A DNA stretch of 64,000 nucleotides from JAYOEY01 sp038116945 (GTDB lineage: Bacteria; Pseudomonadota; Alphaproteobacteria; MPNO01; UBA2964). Under the pieces are notes generated by a model that was not told where the DNA came from, did not search any database, and worked only from the letters and a program-made list of their open reading frames with translations. The stretch lies in assembly GCA_038116945.1 (NCBI GenBank), contig JAYOEY010000001.1:310001-374000 (forward strand), given 5' to 3'. Position 1 is the first letter of the stretch; the number at the start of each line of letters is the position of its first letter. Both the position numbers and the translations under genes were made by a program. Of the stretch, positions 54,465 to 63,940 are shown one piece after another.

Positions 54465-56066
54465 TCAATCGAAAACGGTGTCGATGTAATGATCTGAGTC
54501 GACAATCGCCTCGATTACGGTCGGTCCAGGCGACTGCAGCGCTTTCCTGACGGCTTTGACAAGACCGCGCCGGGTTCGAACGCCGATCGCCGGTACACCG
54601 AAATAATGGGCCGGCGGCGAGCGGTATTCCTCGGGCTGCAGTTCCGTGCCGTAAATGCCGTACTGGCGCCGCATCTGCTTTACCCGGATCAGGCCGAGCC
54701 AGCGATCGTCCAGCACGACGACCGGCAGCGCGATTCCCATTCTTTTCGCCGTAGCGAGCTCTCCGCAGGTCATCTGAAAACACCCGTCGCCGATGAGACA
54801 GACGACATCGCGCTCCGGCTGGGCGAGCTTGGCGGCAATCCCGGCAGGCAAGCCGAATCCCATCGAGGACCAGCCGTTGGTGATCAGGAAGCTCTTCGGC
54901 GCTGGCGCGTGCCACTGGCTCGCGATCTGATGCGTATGCGCGCCGACATCGAAGGCGAGTATCCCGTCATCGGGAAGTGCAGACCGCACGGCATCGATGG
55001 CTTCGTGCGCAGAAAAACCAGCGGTGTCGGGCCGAAGCAGGGACGCGAATCGTCGGCGATGCTCGTTGAGTTCCTTCTTCTTCCACGCATGCGAGGAGCC
55101 CTCGAGCAGCATGAATTCGCCAAGCGCGGCATCCAGATCGCCGATGACTTCGAGTTCGAGCCTTACCGACTCGGCGACATCGGCCGACTCGATATCGATC
55201 TGCAGCAAGGCGACATCGCCGATCCATGCTTCGTACTCGACTTCGATCGTGTCGTAACCGAGCCCGACGATCAGGTCGGCGCTCCGCAGCAGCGAGCGCT
55301 GATGCTGGCGGCGCGCCCGTTCGATGCAACCGAGACCGAGCGGGTGAGCATCGTCGATCAGCCCCTTCGCCATCGTCGTGGTCATAAAGGGCAGATCATG
55401 GTGTTCGACAAACCGCCGCAGCAGGTCCTTGTCGTACATGCGCATGGCGCTCGAACCGATGACCGCGATGGGTCGTTTCGCCCTGGCGATCATGGCGGCG
55501 GCGCGTTTGATCATGTCGCGCGGGGCAGGGAAGACCGGATCAAGCGCATCGAAATCCGGAATTTCCTCGGTTGCCGGTGCTAGCGCCACATCTTCCGGCA
55601 GGTCGAGATGGACCGGCCCGCGCGGTTCCGTCATGGCAATCCTGACGGCGTCGGCAACCCGCCGGGCGACGTCGCCATGGCGAAGCGGGATGGTCGCCTT
55701 CGTGATCGGCGCGAACAGGGCATGGTGATCGATATACATCTGAATGCGCCGGCCCAGCTGATCGGTATTCAGGTTGCAGGTGATGGCGATCATCGGAGAC
55801 CGGTCGAGCCATGCATTGCCTACCCCGGTGCTGAGATTGGTGGCACCGGGTCCCAGCGTTGCGATACAGAAACCGGGCCGATCGGTCTGGCGCCCCATCA
55901 CGTCGGCGGCGAAACCGGCCGATCCCTCGTGCGCGGTCAGCACGAACTCGATGCCTCCGGTGCGCATTGCCTCCATCACCGGCAGGACATTGCCGCTCGG
56001 GATACCGAACCCGTGCGTGATGCCAGCCTTGCGCAGGGTGGCGACGATCAGTTCCGCGTTGTTCAT
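54465..56066 (-). CDS. Thiamine diphosphate-dependent enzyme, acetolactate synthase-like
   Basis: A 533-residue TPP enzyme. The ATG at 56066 has AAGGGA before it. The catalytic glutamate is in A-H-E-G-S-A, and the TPP motif is G-D-G-C-F-Q-M-T. The three-domain length is that of acetolactate synthase, benzoylformate or oxalyl-CoA decarboxylase types. The start overlaps the stop of the small membrane protein gene (ATGA), so translation is coupled. The substrate is unknown. Confidence 0.88.
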   Translation of the reverse strand: MNNAELIVATLRKAGITHGFGIPSGNVLPVMEAMRTGGIEFVLTAHEGSAGFAADVMGRQTDRPGFCIATLGPGATNLSTGVGNAWLDRSPMIAITCNLNTDQLGRRIQMYIDHHALFAPITKATIPLRHGDVARRVADAVRIAMTEPRGPVHLDLPEDVALAPATEEIPDFDALDPVFPAPRDMIKRAAAMIARAKRPIAVIGSSAMRMYDKDLLRRFVEHHDLPFMTTTMAKGLIDDAHPLGLGCIERARRQHQRSLLRSADLIVGLGYDTIEVEYEAWIGDVALLQIDIESADVAESVRLELEVIGDLDAALGEFMLLEGSSHAWKKKELNEHRRRFASLLRPDTAGFSAHEAIDAVRSALPDDGILAFDVGAHTHQIASQWHAPAPKSFLITNGWSSMGFGLPAGIAAKLAQPERDVVCLIGDGCFQMTCGELATAKRMGIALPVVVLDDRWLGLIRVKQMRRQYGIYGTELQPEEYRSPPAHYFGVPAIGVRTRRGLVKAVRKALQSPGPTVIEAIVDSDHYIDTVFD

Positions 56067-56245
56067 TGACGTCCCTTGATGGCCTTGATGACATAGGAGA
56101 GGAGCAGGCACACCAGCGTCCCGACCACAACGAAAACCAGCACGTTCGCGACAAGAACCCGCCAGTCCGTAATACCGTGCCGGATATAGGCGATCGATGC
56201 CCAGATCAGCCCGAACAGCAGTGCCCCGGTTGCATAGCGAAGCAT
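56063..56245 (-). CDS. 60-residue two-helix membrane protein
   Basis: A 60-residue protein with GGAGGG before its ATG. It begins M-L-R-Y-A-T-G-A-L-L-F-G-L-I-W and has two hydrophobic stretches near residues 7-20 and 33-54, ending K-A-I-K-G-R-Q. It lies between xthA (2 bases upstream) and the TPP gene, overlapping its start. Function unknown. Confidence 0.7.
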   Translation of the reverse strand: MLRYATGALLFGLIWASIAYIRHGITDWRVLVANVLVFVVVGTLVCLLLSYVIKAIKGRQ

Positions 56246-56247
56246 GT

Positions 56248-57033
56248 TCAACCCTCCGTCAGTTCGCACCATACCGGCGTATGGTCCGATGGTTTTTCCT
56301 TGCCCCGCGGTTTCCGGTCGATACCGGACTCCTTGAGACGGTCCGCCGCCAGCGGCGAAAGAAGGAGATGATCGATCAGCAGACCGAAACCCTTCTGCCA
56401 GGCGCCGCCGGTATAGTCCCAGTAGCTGTACTGACCCGCTTCGGGATGCAGCGCGCGGAACGCATTTGTCAGCCCGAGATTGTTCAGTGCGCGAAAACGG
56501 TTGCGGGATTCGGGGCGGCACAGCGCGTCGTCGCTCCAGCCCGCGGGATCGTATACGTCGTCGTCGGTCGGGCAGACATTGTAGTCGCCGCCGAGCACGA
56601 AAGCCTCGTCGAGTTCGATAAGGTCCTTCGTATGGGCCAGCAGCCGGTCCATCCAGGCGATCTTGTAATCGAACTTTTCTCCCGGCGCCGGGTTGCCGTT
56701 GGGCAGATAGATCGAAGCCACCCGAACCCCAGCGGTGAAAGCCTCGACATAACGCGCCTGCTCGTCGCTGTCGTCGCCCGGCAAACCGCGCGTGACATCC
56801 TCGATCGGGTGCCTGGAGAGGATCGCGACGCCGTTATAGGTCTTTTGGCCGTGCGCTGCGATGTTGTAGCCGAGATCCTCGATCTCGGCCGCCGGAAAAT
56901 TTTCGTCCACCACCTTGAGTTCCTGGAGGAGGGCGACATCGGGCCTGGCGTCAGCGAGCCAGTCGAGAACGCGGGGCAGGCGCGCGCGGATCGAATTGAC
57001 GTTCCAGGTGGCGATAACGGTCATCGGCGACAT
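56248..57033 (-). CDS. xthA: Exodeoxyribonuclease III
   Basis: A 261-residue AP endonuclease/3'-5' exonuclease. The start T-V-I-A-T-W-N-V-N-S-I-R-A-R, the catalytic E in L-L-Q-E-L-K, the G-G-D-Y-N-V segment and the S-D-H-T-P-V end are typical. It repairs abasic sites. It starts a run leading to the small membrane protein and TPP enzyme. Confidence 0.95.
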   Translation of the reverse strand: MSPMTVIATWNVNSIRARLPRVLDWLADARPDVALLQELKVVDENFPAAEIEDLGYNIAAHGQKTYNGVAILSRHPIEDVTRGLPGDDSDEQARYVEAFTAGVRVASIYLPNGNPAPGEKFDYKIAWMDRLLAHTKDLIELDEAFVLGGDYNVCPTDDDVYDPAGWSDDALCRPESRNRFRALNNLGLTNAFRALHPEAGQYSYWDYTGGAWQKGFGLLIDHLLLSPLAADRLKESGIDRKPRGKEKPSDHTPVWCELTEG

Positions 57034-57084
57034 CGTTGTTGGGAGAAGGACCCGCTGCCGATGTTCTAGCGCAGAATCGAATAT

Positions 57085-57429
57085 TCAGCCAATCGAGAAG
57101 GAGACGCCGCAGCCGCAGGTCGATGCCGCGTTGGGATTACGAAGCGTGAAATAGGACCCGATCAGCTCTTCGGCAAAATGGAGTTCGCTGCCGACGACGA
57201 GATCCCAGCTCGTCGGGTCGATCAGGACCTTCACCCCGTCCCGCTCGATCACCCGATCGCCCTCATCGGGTTGATCGTCGAAGGAAAACTCGTACTGAAA
57301 TCCCGAACAGCCACCCCCGTTTACCGCGATTCGCAGGTTCTTGCCGGCGAATTCGCCGTCCGCCGTGAGTTCCCGAACACGCTTGACGGCGCTGTCGCTG
57401 ATGATGACCGTGTTTTCGGCTTCAGCCAT
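57085..57429 (-). CDS. erpA: Iron-sulfur insertion protein ErpA
   Basis: A 114-residue A-type carrier. Ligands are C in G-G-C-S-G and the C-G-C pair in S-T-C-G-C-G-V. The I-I-S-D-S-A-V-K-R-V start fits ErpA better than SufA. It delivers Fe-S clusters to apo-enzymes. It lies divergent to dgt across 165 bases without a gene. Confidence 0.93.
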   Translation of the reverse strand: MAEAENTVIISDSAVKRVRELTADGEFAGKNLRIAVNGGGCSGFQYEFSFDDQPDEGDRVIERDGVKVLIDPTSWDLVVGSELHFAEELIGSYFTLRNPNAASTCGCGVSFSIG

Positions 57430-57594
57430 TTTTCCCTGAAATCCGCTTGTAAGAGGCGGTGTACGGCAATGTCAGGATATGTAGGTCGCCCGGTCGGCGA
57501 GGTCAATCCATAGGCGATCCCGGAGGACCAGCTTGAACAAAGGACGTCCAAAACCGCAATTGCCTCGGCGGGGCTGTAAGACTAGGTTTCCGGC

Positions 57595-58797
57595 ATGACA
57601 GCAGACGGATTTACGCTCGGTGTAAACGGTCGCCCCGCTCTGGCGCCATATGCGACCGATCCGTCCGCGAGCCGCGGGCGTTTCGTACCGGAACCGGAGA
57701 GCGCAACGCGGACCGTATTCCAGCGGGACCGCGACAGGATCATACATTCCGGCGCGTTTCGGCGTCTCAAGTACAAGACCCAGGTTTTCGTCTATCATCA
57801 GGGCGATCATTACAGGACGCGGCTGACCCACACCCTCGAAGTAGCCCAGATCGCGCGCTCGCTGGCGCGTTATTTTCAGGTCGACGAGGATCTCGCCGAA
57901 GCGCTCGCACTGGCCCACGATCTGGGGCATCCGCCGTTCGGGCATTCCGGCGAGGATGCGCTGCACGAGGTCATGAAACCGTTCGGCGGTTTCGACCATA
58001 ACGGGCAGGGGCTTCGCATCGTTACCGCACTGGAAGCCCGCTACGCCGGGTTCGACGGGTTGAACCTGACATGGGAGACGCTCGAGGGGCTGGCCAAGCA
58101 TAACGGGCCGCTGATACCGGCCTCAGGCGATACCGCACGGTTGCCGTGGGCGGTAACGGAACACGCCAGGCAGCAGGATCTGGAACTGCACACCCAGCCG
58201 GGCATCGAAGCGCAGATCGCGGCGCTTTCCGACGACATCGCGTATAACACCCACGATGTTGACGACGGACTCCGGGCCGGTCTGTTCAGCGTCGAGGACC
58301 TGGCGGACCAGCCGCTGGTGGGCCCCCTGATCAGCGAAGTGGCGCGTCAGCATCCCGGGCTTGCGAAGTCCCGGTTGATCCACGAAACCACGCGGCGGAT
58401 GATCGACCGGATGATCAACGATCTCCTGGAAGAAACAACGCGCAGGATCGCCGCAGCCGATCCCGGGAGCGCGGCAGATATCCGCTCGCTATCCCGACCG
58501 GTCGTTGCGATGTCCCGGGACATGGAAACGGCAAACAGGGGCCTGAAAACCTTTCTGTTCAAAAGGATGTATCGCCATTTCGAGGTAAACCGCCGGGCGA
58601 CCAAGGCCCGCCGGGTGGTTGGCGAACTGTTTGAATTGCTCCATCGGGACCCGGGCTGTCTACCGACACGCTGGCAGGAAGCGGCTGAGGGCGGGGATGA
58701 GACCGTGCGGGCGCGCGTGGTCTGCGATTACATTGCGGGCATGACGGATCGCTACGCGCTCGACGAACATCGGCGACTATTCGATTTGTACGAATAA
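57595..58797 (+). CDS. dgt: Deoxyguanosinetriphosphate triphosphohydrolase-like protein
   Basis: A 400-residue HD-domain enzyme. The R-L-T-H-T-L-E-V and L-A-H-D-L-G-H-P-P-F-G-H motifs hold the metal histidines and aspartate. It releases tripolyphosphate from dNTPs. Its stop overlaps the argS start by one base (TAATG). The order dgt-argS-SPOR-nagZ is common in alphaproteobacteria. Confidence 0.93.
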   Translation: MTADGFTLGVNGRPALAPYATDPSASRGRFVPEPESATRTVFQRDRDRIIHSGAFRRLKYKTQVFVYHQGDHYRTRLTHTLEVAQIARSLARYFQVDEDLAEALALAHDLGHPPFGHSGEDALHEVMKPFGGFDHNGQGLRIVTALEARYAGFDGLNLTWETLEGLAKHNGPLIPASGDTARLPWAVTEHARQQDLELHTQPGIEAQIAALSDDIAYNTHDVDDGLRAGLFSVEDLADQPLVGPLISEVARQHPGLAKSRLIHETTRRMIDRMINDLLEETTRRIAAADPGSAADIRSLSRPVVAMSRDMETANRGLKTFLFKRMYRHFEVNRRATKARRVVGELFELLHRDPGCLPTRWQEAAEGGDETVRARVVCDYIAGMTDRYALDEHRRLFDLYE

Positions 58798-60554
58798 TGA
58801 ACATATACAACTACTTTTCACGTGTTATTGAGAAAGAAATCGAATTTTTGGCGAGCCAAAATCTGGTGCCGGCGGGGCTCGATCTTTCGCGAATTTCCGT
58901 CGAACCGCCTCGCGACGAGGCCTTGGGAGACCTGAGCACCAACGCCGCCATGGTGCTGGCCAAGCCGGCCGGAATGAAACCGCGCGACCTTGGCGAAGCG
59001 CTCGCCCAAAGACTGAACGGACATGCCGATGTCGCATCCGCGGAGGTGGCCGGCCCCGGTTTCGTCAATCTGCGTCTGTCGACGGCGTTCCTTCACGACC
59101 GGATTCACGAAATTATCCGGCAGGGCATCGATTACGGAAACAGCGAAATCGGCGAAAACAGGCCGGTCAACGTCGAGTACGTATCGGCGAATCCGACCGG
59201 CCCGATGCATGTGGGGCATGGCCGCGGCGCGGTGATCGGCGACGTCCTTGCCTCTCTGCTGGCGAAAGCCGGGTTCAGAATAAGCCGTGAATATTACATC
59301 AACGACGCGGGGGCTCAGGTCGACGTTCTGGCGCGGTCCGCCCATCTTCGCTACCGGGAGGCGCTGGGAGAAGAGATCGGCGAGATTCCGGAGGGGCTCT
59401 ATCCTGGCGATTATCTGAAAGACGTGGGTGCCGCCATCGCCGACCGAGACGGGGACCGCTGGGTCGGGGGCGACGAAGCAGAATGGCTTCCTGAATTTCG
59501 CGCGTTTTCCATCGATGCCATGATGGCGTTGATACGTTCGGACCTGGAGGCGCTCGGAGTCGCGCACGCCGTATTTACCTCGGAACGAAAACTGGCGGAG
59601 GCGGGCGCGATACAGCGCGTGGTCGATGAGTTGAAGGCCCGGGACCTGGTTTACGTGGGAACGCTTGAGCCGCCGAAAGGCAAGCCCCCTCCGGAAGACT
59701 GGGAGGCGCGGCCGCAGCTTCTGTTTCGTGCAACGAAGTTCGGCGACGATGTCGATCGCCCGCTGCAGAAATCGGACCAGAGCTGGACCTATTTCGCGTC
59801 CGACATCGCCTACCACAGGGACAAGTTCGAACGCGGTTTCGAAACGATGGTCGACGTCTGGGGCGCCGATCATAAAGGCTACGTGAAACGGCTTCAGGCT
59901 GCGGTGCAGGCCGTAACCGAAGGAAAGGGCGCGCTCGATGTCCGTCTCAGCAATCTCGTGAACCTGATGGACGACGGCGAGCCGGTGAAGATGTCGAAAC
60001 GGGCCGGATCGTTCGTCACGCTCCGGGAAGTCATCGACGAGGTCGGCCGGGACGTGGTCCGGTTCATCATGCTGACGCGCAACAACGAGGCGCTGCTCGA
60101 CTTCGATCTGAAGAAAGTCACAGAGCAAAGCCGCGATAATCCGGTGTTCTATGTCCAGTATGCGCATGCGCGCATATGTTCGATTCTGCGGAATGCTTCC
60201 GAGGCCTTTCCCGATCTTCGCCTGGACGATGCAACGCTGGCTGAAACCGATGTATCCGTGCTTACCGACGAAGGAGAACTGTCGATGGTCCGGCGTCTCG
60301 CCGCCTGGCCCCGCACGGTCGAGAACGCAGCCCTTTCCTATGAACCTCACAGAATCGCCTTTTATCTGATGGACATCGCCGCCGCGTTTCATGCCTTCTG
60401 GAATCGCGGAAACGACAGGGAAAATCTGCGTTTTATCGTGCCCGGGAACGCGTCTCTGACACAGGCGCGCATAGCGCTGGCCCGCGCCGTCGCTATTGTC
60501 ATAGCATCGGGGTTGTCCGTGATGGGAGTCGAACCGGTCGAGGAAATGCGCTGA
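58797..60554 (+). CDS. argS: Arginyl-tRNA synthetase
   Basis: A 585-residue class I synthetase. The HIGH-type motif lies in N-P-T-G-P-M-H-V-G-H-G-R. The variant KMSK is K-M-S-K-R-A-G. The C-terminal part has the DALR-type helical domain (residues ~465-585). It charges tRNA-Arg. The SPOR gene starts two bases on. Confidence 0.96.
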   Translation: MNIYNYFSRVIEKEIEFLASQNLVPAGLDLSRISVEPPRDEALGDLSTNAAMVLAKPAGMKPRDLGEALAQRLNGHADVASAEVAGPGFVNLRLSTAFLHDRIHEIIRQGIDYGNSEIGENRPVNVEYVSANPTGPMHVGHGRGAVIGDVLASLLAKAGFRISREYYINDAGAQVDVLARSAHLRYREALGEEIGEIPEGLYPGDYLKDVGAAIADRDGDRWVGGDEAEWLPEFRAFSIDAMMALIRSDLEALGVAHAVFTSERKLAEAGAIQRVVDELKARDLVYVGTLEPPKGKPPPEDWEARPQLLFRATKFGDDVDRPLQKSDQSWTYFASDIAYHRDKFERGFETMVDVWGADHKGYVKRLQAAVQAVTEGKGALDVRLSNLVNLMDDGEPVKMSKRAGSFVTLREVIDEVGRDVVRFIMLTRNNEALLDFDLKKVTEQSRDNPVFYVQYAHARICSILRNASEAFPDLRLDDATLAETDVSVLTDEGELSMVRRLAAWPRTVENAALSYEPHRIAFYLMDIAAAFHAFWNRGNDRENLRFIVPGNASLTQARIALARAVAIVIASGLSVMGVEPVEEMR

Positions 60555-60555
60555 C

Positions 60556-61371
60556 ATGGCCGATCATCTTGACGTTGATGCGAGAGACCGCCCGGTTTCG
60601 AGCGAATCCGCTGGAGGCGGAAACTGGGGCCGCAGGATCCTGACGCTCCTGATTGCGTTGGCGGCACTCGGCGGCTTTGCTGTCGTTGTGGTTTATTCCT
60701 ACGACAGGGGAACGCAGACTGCCAAAGACAAGATAGCGCCGATCGTCAAGGCGCAGGACGGACCAACCCGCGTCCGGCCTGAAAAGCCGGGTGGAATGAC
60801 GATTCCGCATCAGGACAAGGAAATATACGACCGGCTCGGCGGAAAGCCCGAGACAGGCCGGATTGAAAACCTGCTGCCGCCGCCCGAGCCTGTCGCCTCC
60901 AAACCGCCGCCCATGCCGGAGAAAGCCGTTGCGCCGCCCGAAGCGATAGCAGAACAGGCGGCATCTCCCGCGGCGGGGACGGAAGATGTCGCTCCGGCCG
61001 CTTCGAAACCGGACGAACAGAAGCCGCCGGCGGTGAAAACCGTTGAGCCGCCGCCAGCGCCGAAACCCGTCGTAACCGAAAAACCTTCGCCGGACGTTTC
61101 GGCCCGGCCGCCGCCGCAGGCCGGGGGCTGGAGAATCCAGATCGCATCGCTGCGTTCCGAGGACGGAGCCAGAAAAACCTGGAATAACCTGCGCAAGAAT
61201 CATCCCGATCTGTTCGGAAGGCTGTCGATGTCTGTCGAGCGGGTCGAGATTTCCGGCAAGGGCGTATTTTTTCGGCTTCAGGCGGGCACGCTGAAGGACC
61301 GGGCAAGCGCGGCCGCGCTGTGCGCCAAGGCCAACTCGCGCAAGGTAGGCTGTCTCGTTGTCCGTCCCTGA
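60556..61371 (+). CDS. SPOR domain membrane protein
   Basis: A 271-residue protein. Residues ~27-55 hold one membrane helix (I-L-T-L-L-I-A-L-A-A-L-G-G). A Pro/Ala/Lys-rich periplasmic linker spans ~70-185. The SPOR domain (W-R-I-Q-I-A-S-L-R-S) ends the protein. It binds septal peptidoglycan with denuded glycans. Its end overlaps the nagZ start by 14 bases. Confidence 0.93.
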   Translation: MADHLDVDARDRPVSSESAGGGNWGRRILTLLIALAALGGFAVVVVYSYDRGTQTAKDKIAPIVKAQDGPTRVRPEKPGGMTIPHQDKEIYDRLGGKPETGRIENLLPPPEPVASKPPPMPEKAVAPPEAIAEQAASPAAGTEDVAPAASKPDEQKPPAVKTVEPPPAPKPVVTEKPSPDVSARPPPQAGGWRIQIASLRSEDGARKTWNNLRKNHPDLFGRLSMSVERVEISGKGVFFRLQAGTLKDRASAAALCAKANSRKVGCLVVRP

Positions 61372-62401
61372 CGGCAAGCCGCCCCGAGCGATCGTTTTTG
61401 GGTGCCAGGGACTGTCGCTGACCGACGACGAACAGCGTTTCTTTCGCGCGAGCGATCCTTTCGGATTTATCCTGTTTGCCAGAAATTGCGACACCCCCGA
61501 ACAGGTCCGGGCGCTGGTTGGAGAGTTGCGCGATTCGGTACAGCGCCGGGACGCCCCCGTACTGATCGATCAGGAAGGGGGACGGGTCGCGCGGCTAAGC
61601 GCGCCGCACTGGCGTCATCCGCCGCCGCAGGGAAAAATCGCCGCGCTGGCCGAGATTTCAATGGAAGATGCCGAGCGCGCTGCATTCCTGAATGCCCGCC
61701 TGATCGGCCGCGAGCTGGCGGCGCTGGGAATAACCGTCAATTGCCTTCCGGTTCTCGACATTCCGGCCGCCGACGGACATGAAATCATTGGCGATCGCGC
61801 GCTTGGCCGGAATGTCGACACCGTTGCAAGGCTGGGAAGATCTGTCTGCAAAGGCCTTCTCACGGAAGGAATCCTGCCCGTGATCAAGCATATCCCCGGC
61901 CACGGACGGGCCCGGGTTGACAGTCACCGGGAACTTCCCGTCGTCGATGTTTCCATAGAGGAACTGCAGGAAACCGATTTCGAGCCGTTCCGGCTTCTGT
62001 CGGATCAGCCGTGGGGGATGACGGCGCATGTCGTATACAGCGCGCTCGACCCGGCGGCGGCGGCGACCGTATCGGGGATCGTCGTGGAAAAGTTCATCCG
62101 TACCGAAATCGGATTCTCAGGGGTGCTTCTGTCGGACGATATCGGCATGGAAGCGCTTGAAGGCGATCTCGCGGACCGTGCCGCGGACGCGATTGCAGCT
62201 GGCTGCGACCTGGCGCTCCACTGTTCCGGCGTCATGGAGGAGATGAAAACTGCCGCGAGCCGCGTTCCGCCGATGACTTCGGATGCGGAAGGACGCACGC
62301 AGTTAGCCGAGGCCCTCCGGCTGGCCGAAGGCGCCTCGGGAAAGCCGGATTTCAGCGACATGCTGAACGAATTCGACAGCCTTATGATGAAGGGTTCCTG
62401 A
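61358..62401 (+). CDS. nagZ: Beta-N-acetylhexosaminidase
   Basis: A 347-residue GH3 enzyme starting at TTG. The K-H-I-P-G-H-G-R-A motif and the D-D-I-G-M-E segment are the active-site parts. It cleaves GlcNAc from muropeptides in cell-wall recycling. It overlaps the SPOR gene, so translation is coupled. Confidence 0.95.
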   Translation: MSVPDGKPPRAIVFGCQGLSLTDDEQRFFRASDPFGFILFARNCDTPEQVRALVGELRDSVQRRDAPVLIDQEGGRVARLSAPHWRHPPPQGKIAALAEISMEDAERAAFLNARLIGRELAALGITVNCLPVLDIPAADGHEIIGDRALGRNVDTVARLGRSVCKGLLTEGILPVIKHIPGHGRARVDSHRELPVVDVSIEELQETDFEPFRLLSDQPWGMTAHVVYSALDPAAAATVSGIVVEKFIRTEIGFSGVLLSDDIGMEALEGDLADRAADAIAAGCDLALHCSGVMEEMKTAASRVPPMTSDAEGRTQLAEALRLAEGASGKPDFSDMLNEFDSLMMKGS

Positions 62402-62404
62402 GCG

Positions 62405-63085
62405 ATGCAGAACGTTCTGGAGCAGTTGTCCATCTGGTTCCTGCCGGTTCTGATCGCAATTACGTTTCACGAAGCGGCGCACGGATATGTGGCATGGCGG
62501 CTCGGCGACGACACGGCGAAGCAGTCGGGCCGGGTTACCTTCCTGCCCTGGAAACATGTCGACCTGTTCGGCACGATCCTCTTGCCGGCCTTCCTTCTCC
62601 TGACGCGGGCTCCCTTTCTGTTTGGCTGGGCGAAGCCGGTGCCGGTCGATTTTTCGAACCTGCGGCACCCGAGGAGGGACATGATCTGGGTCGCTGCGGC
62701 GGGGCCGGGGATCAACCTGGTGCTTGCAACGGTGTCGGCGGCGCTTCTTCACCTGGTGCCCTTGCTGCCGGTGGAGGCGGAGGCCTGGGCGGCGCGGAAC
62801 CTGCTGAATTCCGTGCTGATCAATCTGGTTCTCGCGGTCTTCAACATGGTGCCCTTGCCGCCTCTGGACGGCGGCAGGGTGGCCGTCGGTCTTTTGCCGG
62901 CCCCCATCGCGTACCAGCTGGCCCGTCTGGAACGAATCGGCCTTTTGATAGTAATCTTGCTATTGTTCGTCGTGCCTTGGGCGGGACAGCAGATTGGGCT
63001 GAATATCGATCCTCTCGGATGGCTGGTTCGCGGACCGGTCAACGGCCTGTACGGGATGATCATGACAGTTATCGGCCCGCATTAG
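62405..63085 (+). CDS. Site-2 protease-like M50 family membrane metalloprotease
   Basis: A 226-residue protein with 5-6 spans. The zinc motif is H22-E23-A-A-H26, and P-L-P-P-L-D-G-G-R is the third-ligand region. This rhomboid-like peptidase cuts in the membrane; its substrate is unknown. It lies between nagZ (3 bases) and scpA. Confidence 0.92.
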   Translation: MQNVLEQLSIWFLPVLIAITFHEAAHGYVAWRLGDDTAKQSGRVTFLPWKHVDLFGTILLPAFLLLTRAPFLFGWAKPVPVDFSNLRHPRRDMIWVAAAGPGINLVLATVSAALLHLVPLLPVEAEAWAARNLLNSVLINLVLAVFNMVPLPPLDGGRVAVGLLPAPIAYQLARLERIGLLIVILLLFVVPWAGQQIGLNIDPLGWLVRGPVNGLYGMIMTVIGPH

Positions 63086-63118
63086 CGGAACGATCGGCGC
63101 GAAAGTACGCCATTTGAA

Positions 63119-63934
63119 ATGAATATCGAGCCCGACTCCTTCGAAACGACGCGGCCTCCCCGTTATGACGGCGACCTTGTGGTCGACCTCGACGGATATG
63201 AAGGGCCTATCGATGTTCTCCTGGCGCTGGCGCGTCAGCAGAAAGTCGATCTGCGGCATATCTCGATTCTGGCGCTGGCAGAGCAGTACCTTGCCTTTAT
63301 CGCTGAGGCGAAGCGGCTCCGGCTGGAGGTTGCCGCCGATTATCTGGTCATGGCGGCTTGGCTCGCCTACCTCAAGTCGCGTCTGCTTCTACCGGTGGAA
63401 GAAGAAGACGGCGAACCTTCGGGGCCTGAAATGGCGGAGGCGCTGGCGTTCCAGCTTCGCAGGCTCGAATCCATGCGGACCGCCGGCGAAAATGTCATGC
63501 TGCTGCCCCGGCTCGGTCGGGATGTGTTCGCCCGCGGCAAACCCGAGGGAGTCAGGATCCGGCGGGTGCCGGTCTACGATTTGTCGTTGTACGAACTTCT
63601 CAAGGCTTACGGTGATCAGCAGAAGCGACATCGCAGCGGGCCGCTTGAAATTACCGCCAGCGAAATCTATTCCGTCGACGACGCGCTCGAACGGCTTGAA
63701 GCGATCCTTGGCCGTCTGCCTGACTGGAAGACGCTGGAGGCGTTTCTGCCCGACGACATCAGGGGCACAGGGTTCGTCCGCAAGTCCGCCCTGGCGTCGA
63801 CCTTCGCCGCAAGCCTGGAGCTCGCCAAGAGCGGGCGTCTGGAATTGCGGCAATCCGGCGTGTTCGGCCCGATTTACCTGCGCTCCCGGGCGCAAAACGA
63901 CAATCAGAGATTTGATCGAGATCAGGTGGAGTAG
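63119..63934 (+). CDS. scpA: Segregation and condensation protein A
   Basis: A 271-residue ScpA. The start Y-E-G-P-I-D-V-L-L-A-L-A is typical, as is the L-V-M-A-A-W-L-A-Y-L-K-S-R-L-L segment. It links SMC and ScpB in the condensin complex that organises the chromosome. scpB starts seven bases after. Confidence 0.95.
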   Translation: MNIEPDSFETTRPPRYDGDLVVDLDGYEGPIDVLLALARQQKVDLRHISILALAEQYLAFIAEAKRLRLEVAADYLVMAAWLAYLKSRLLLPVEEEDGEPSGPEMAEALAFQLRRLESMRTAGENVMLLPRLGRDVFARGKPEGVRIRRVPVYDLSLYELLKAYGDQQKRHRSGPLEITASEIYSVDDALERLEAILGRLPDWKTLEAFLPDDIRGTGFVRKSALASTFAASLELAKSGRLELRQSGVFGPIYLRSRAQNDNQRFDRDQVE

Positions 63935-63940
63935 CGTGCA

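Noticed and set aside
58818..60557. 579-codon open frame antisense to argS
   Set aside because: Overlaps argS completely; no protein motif is seen.
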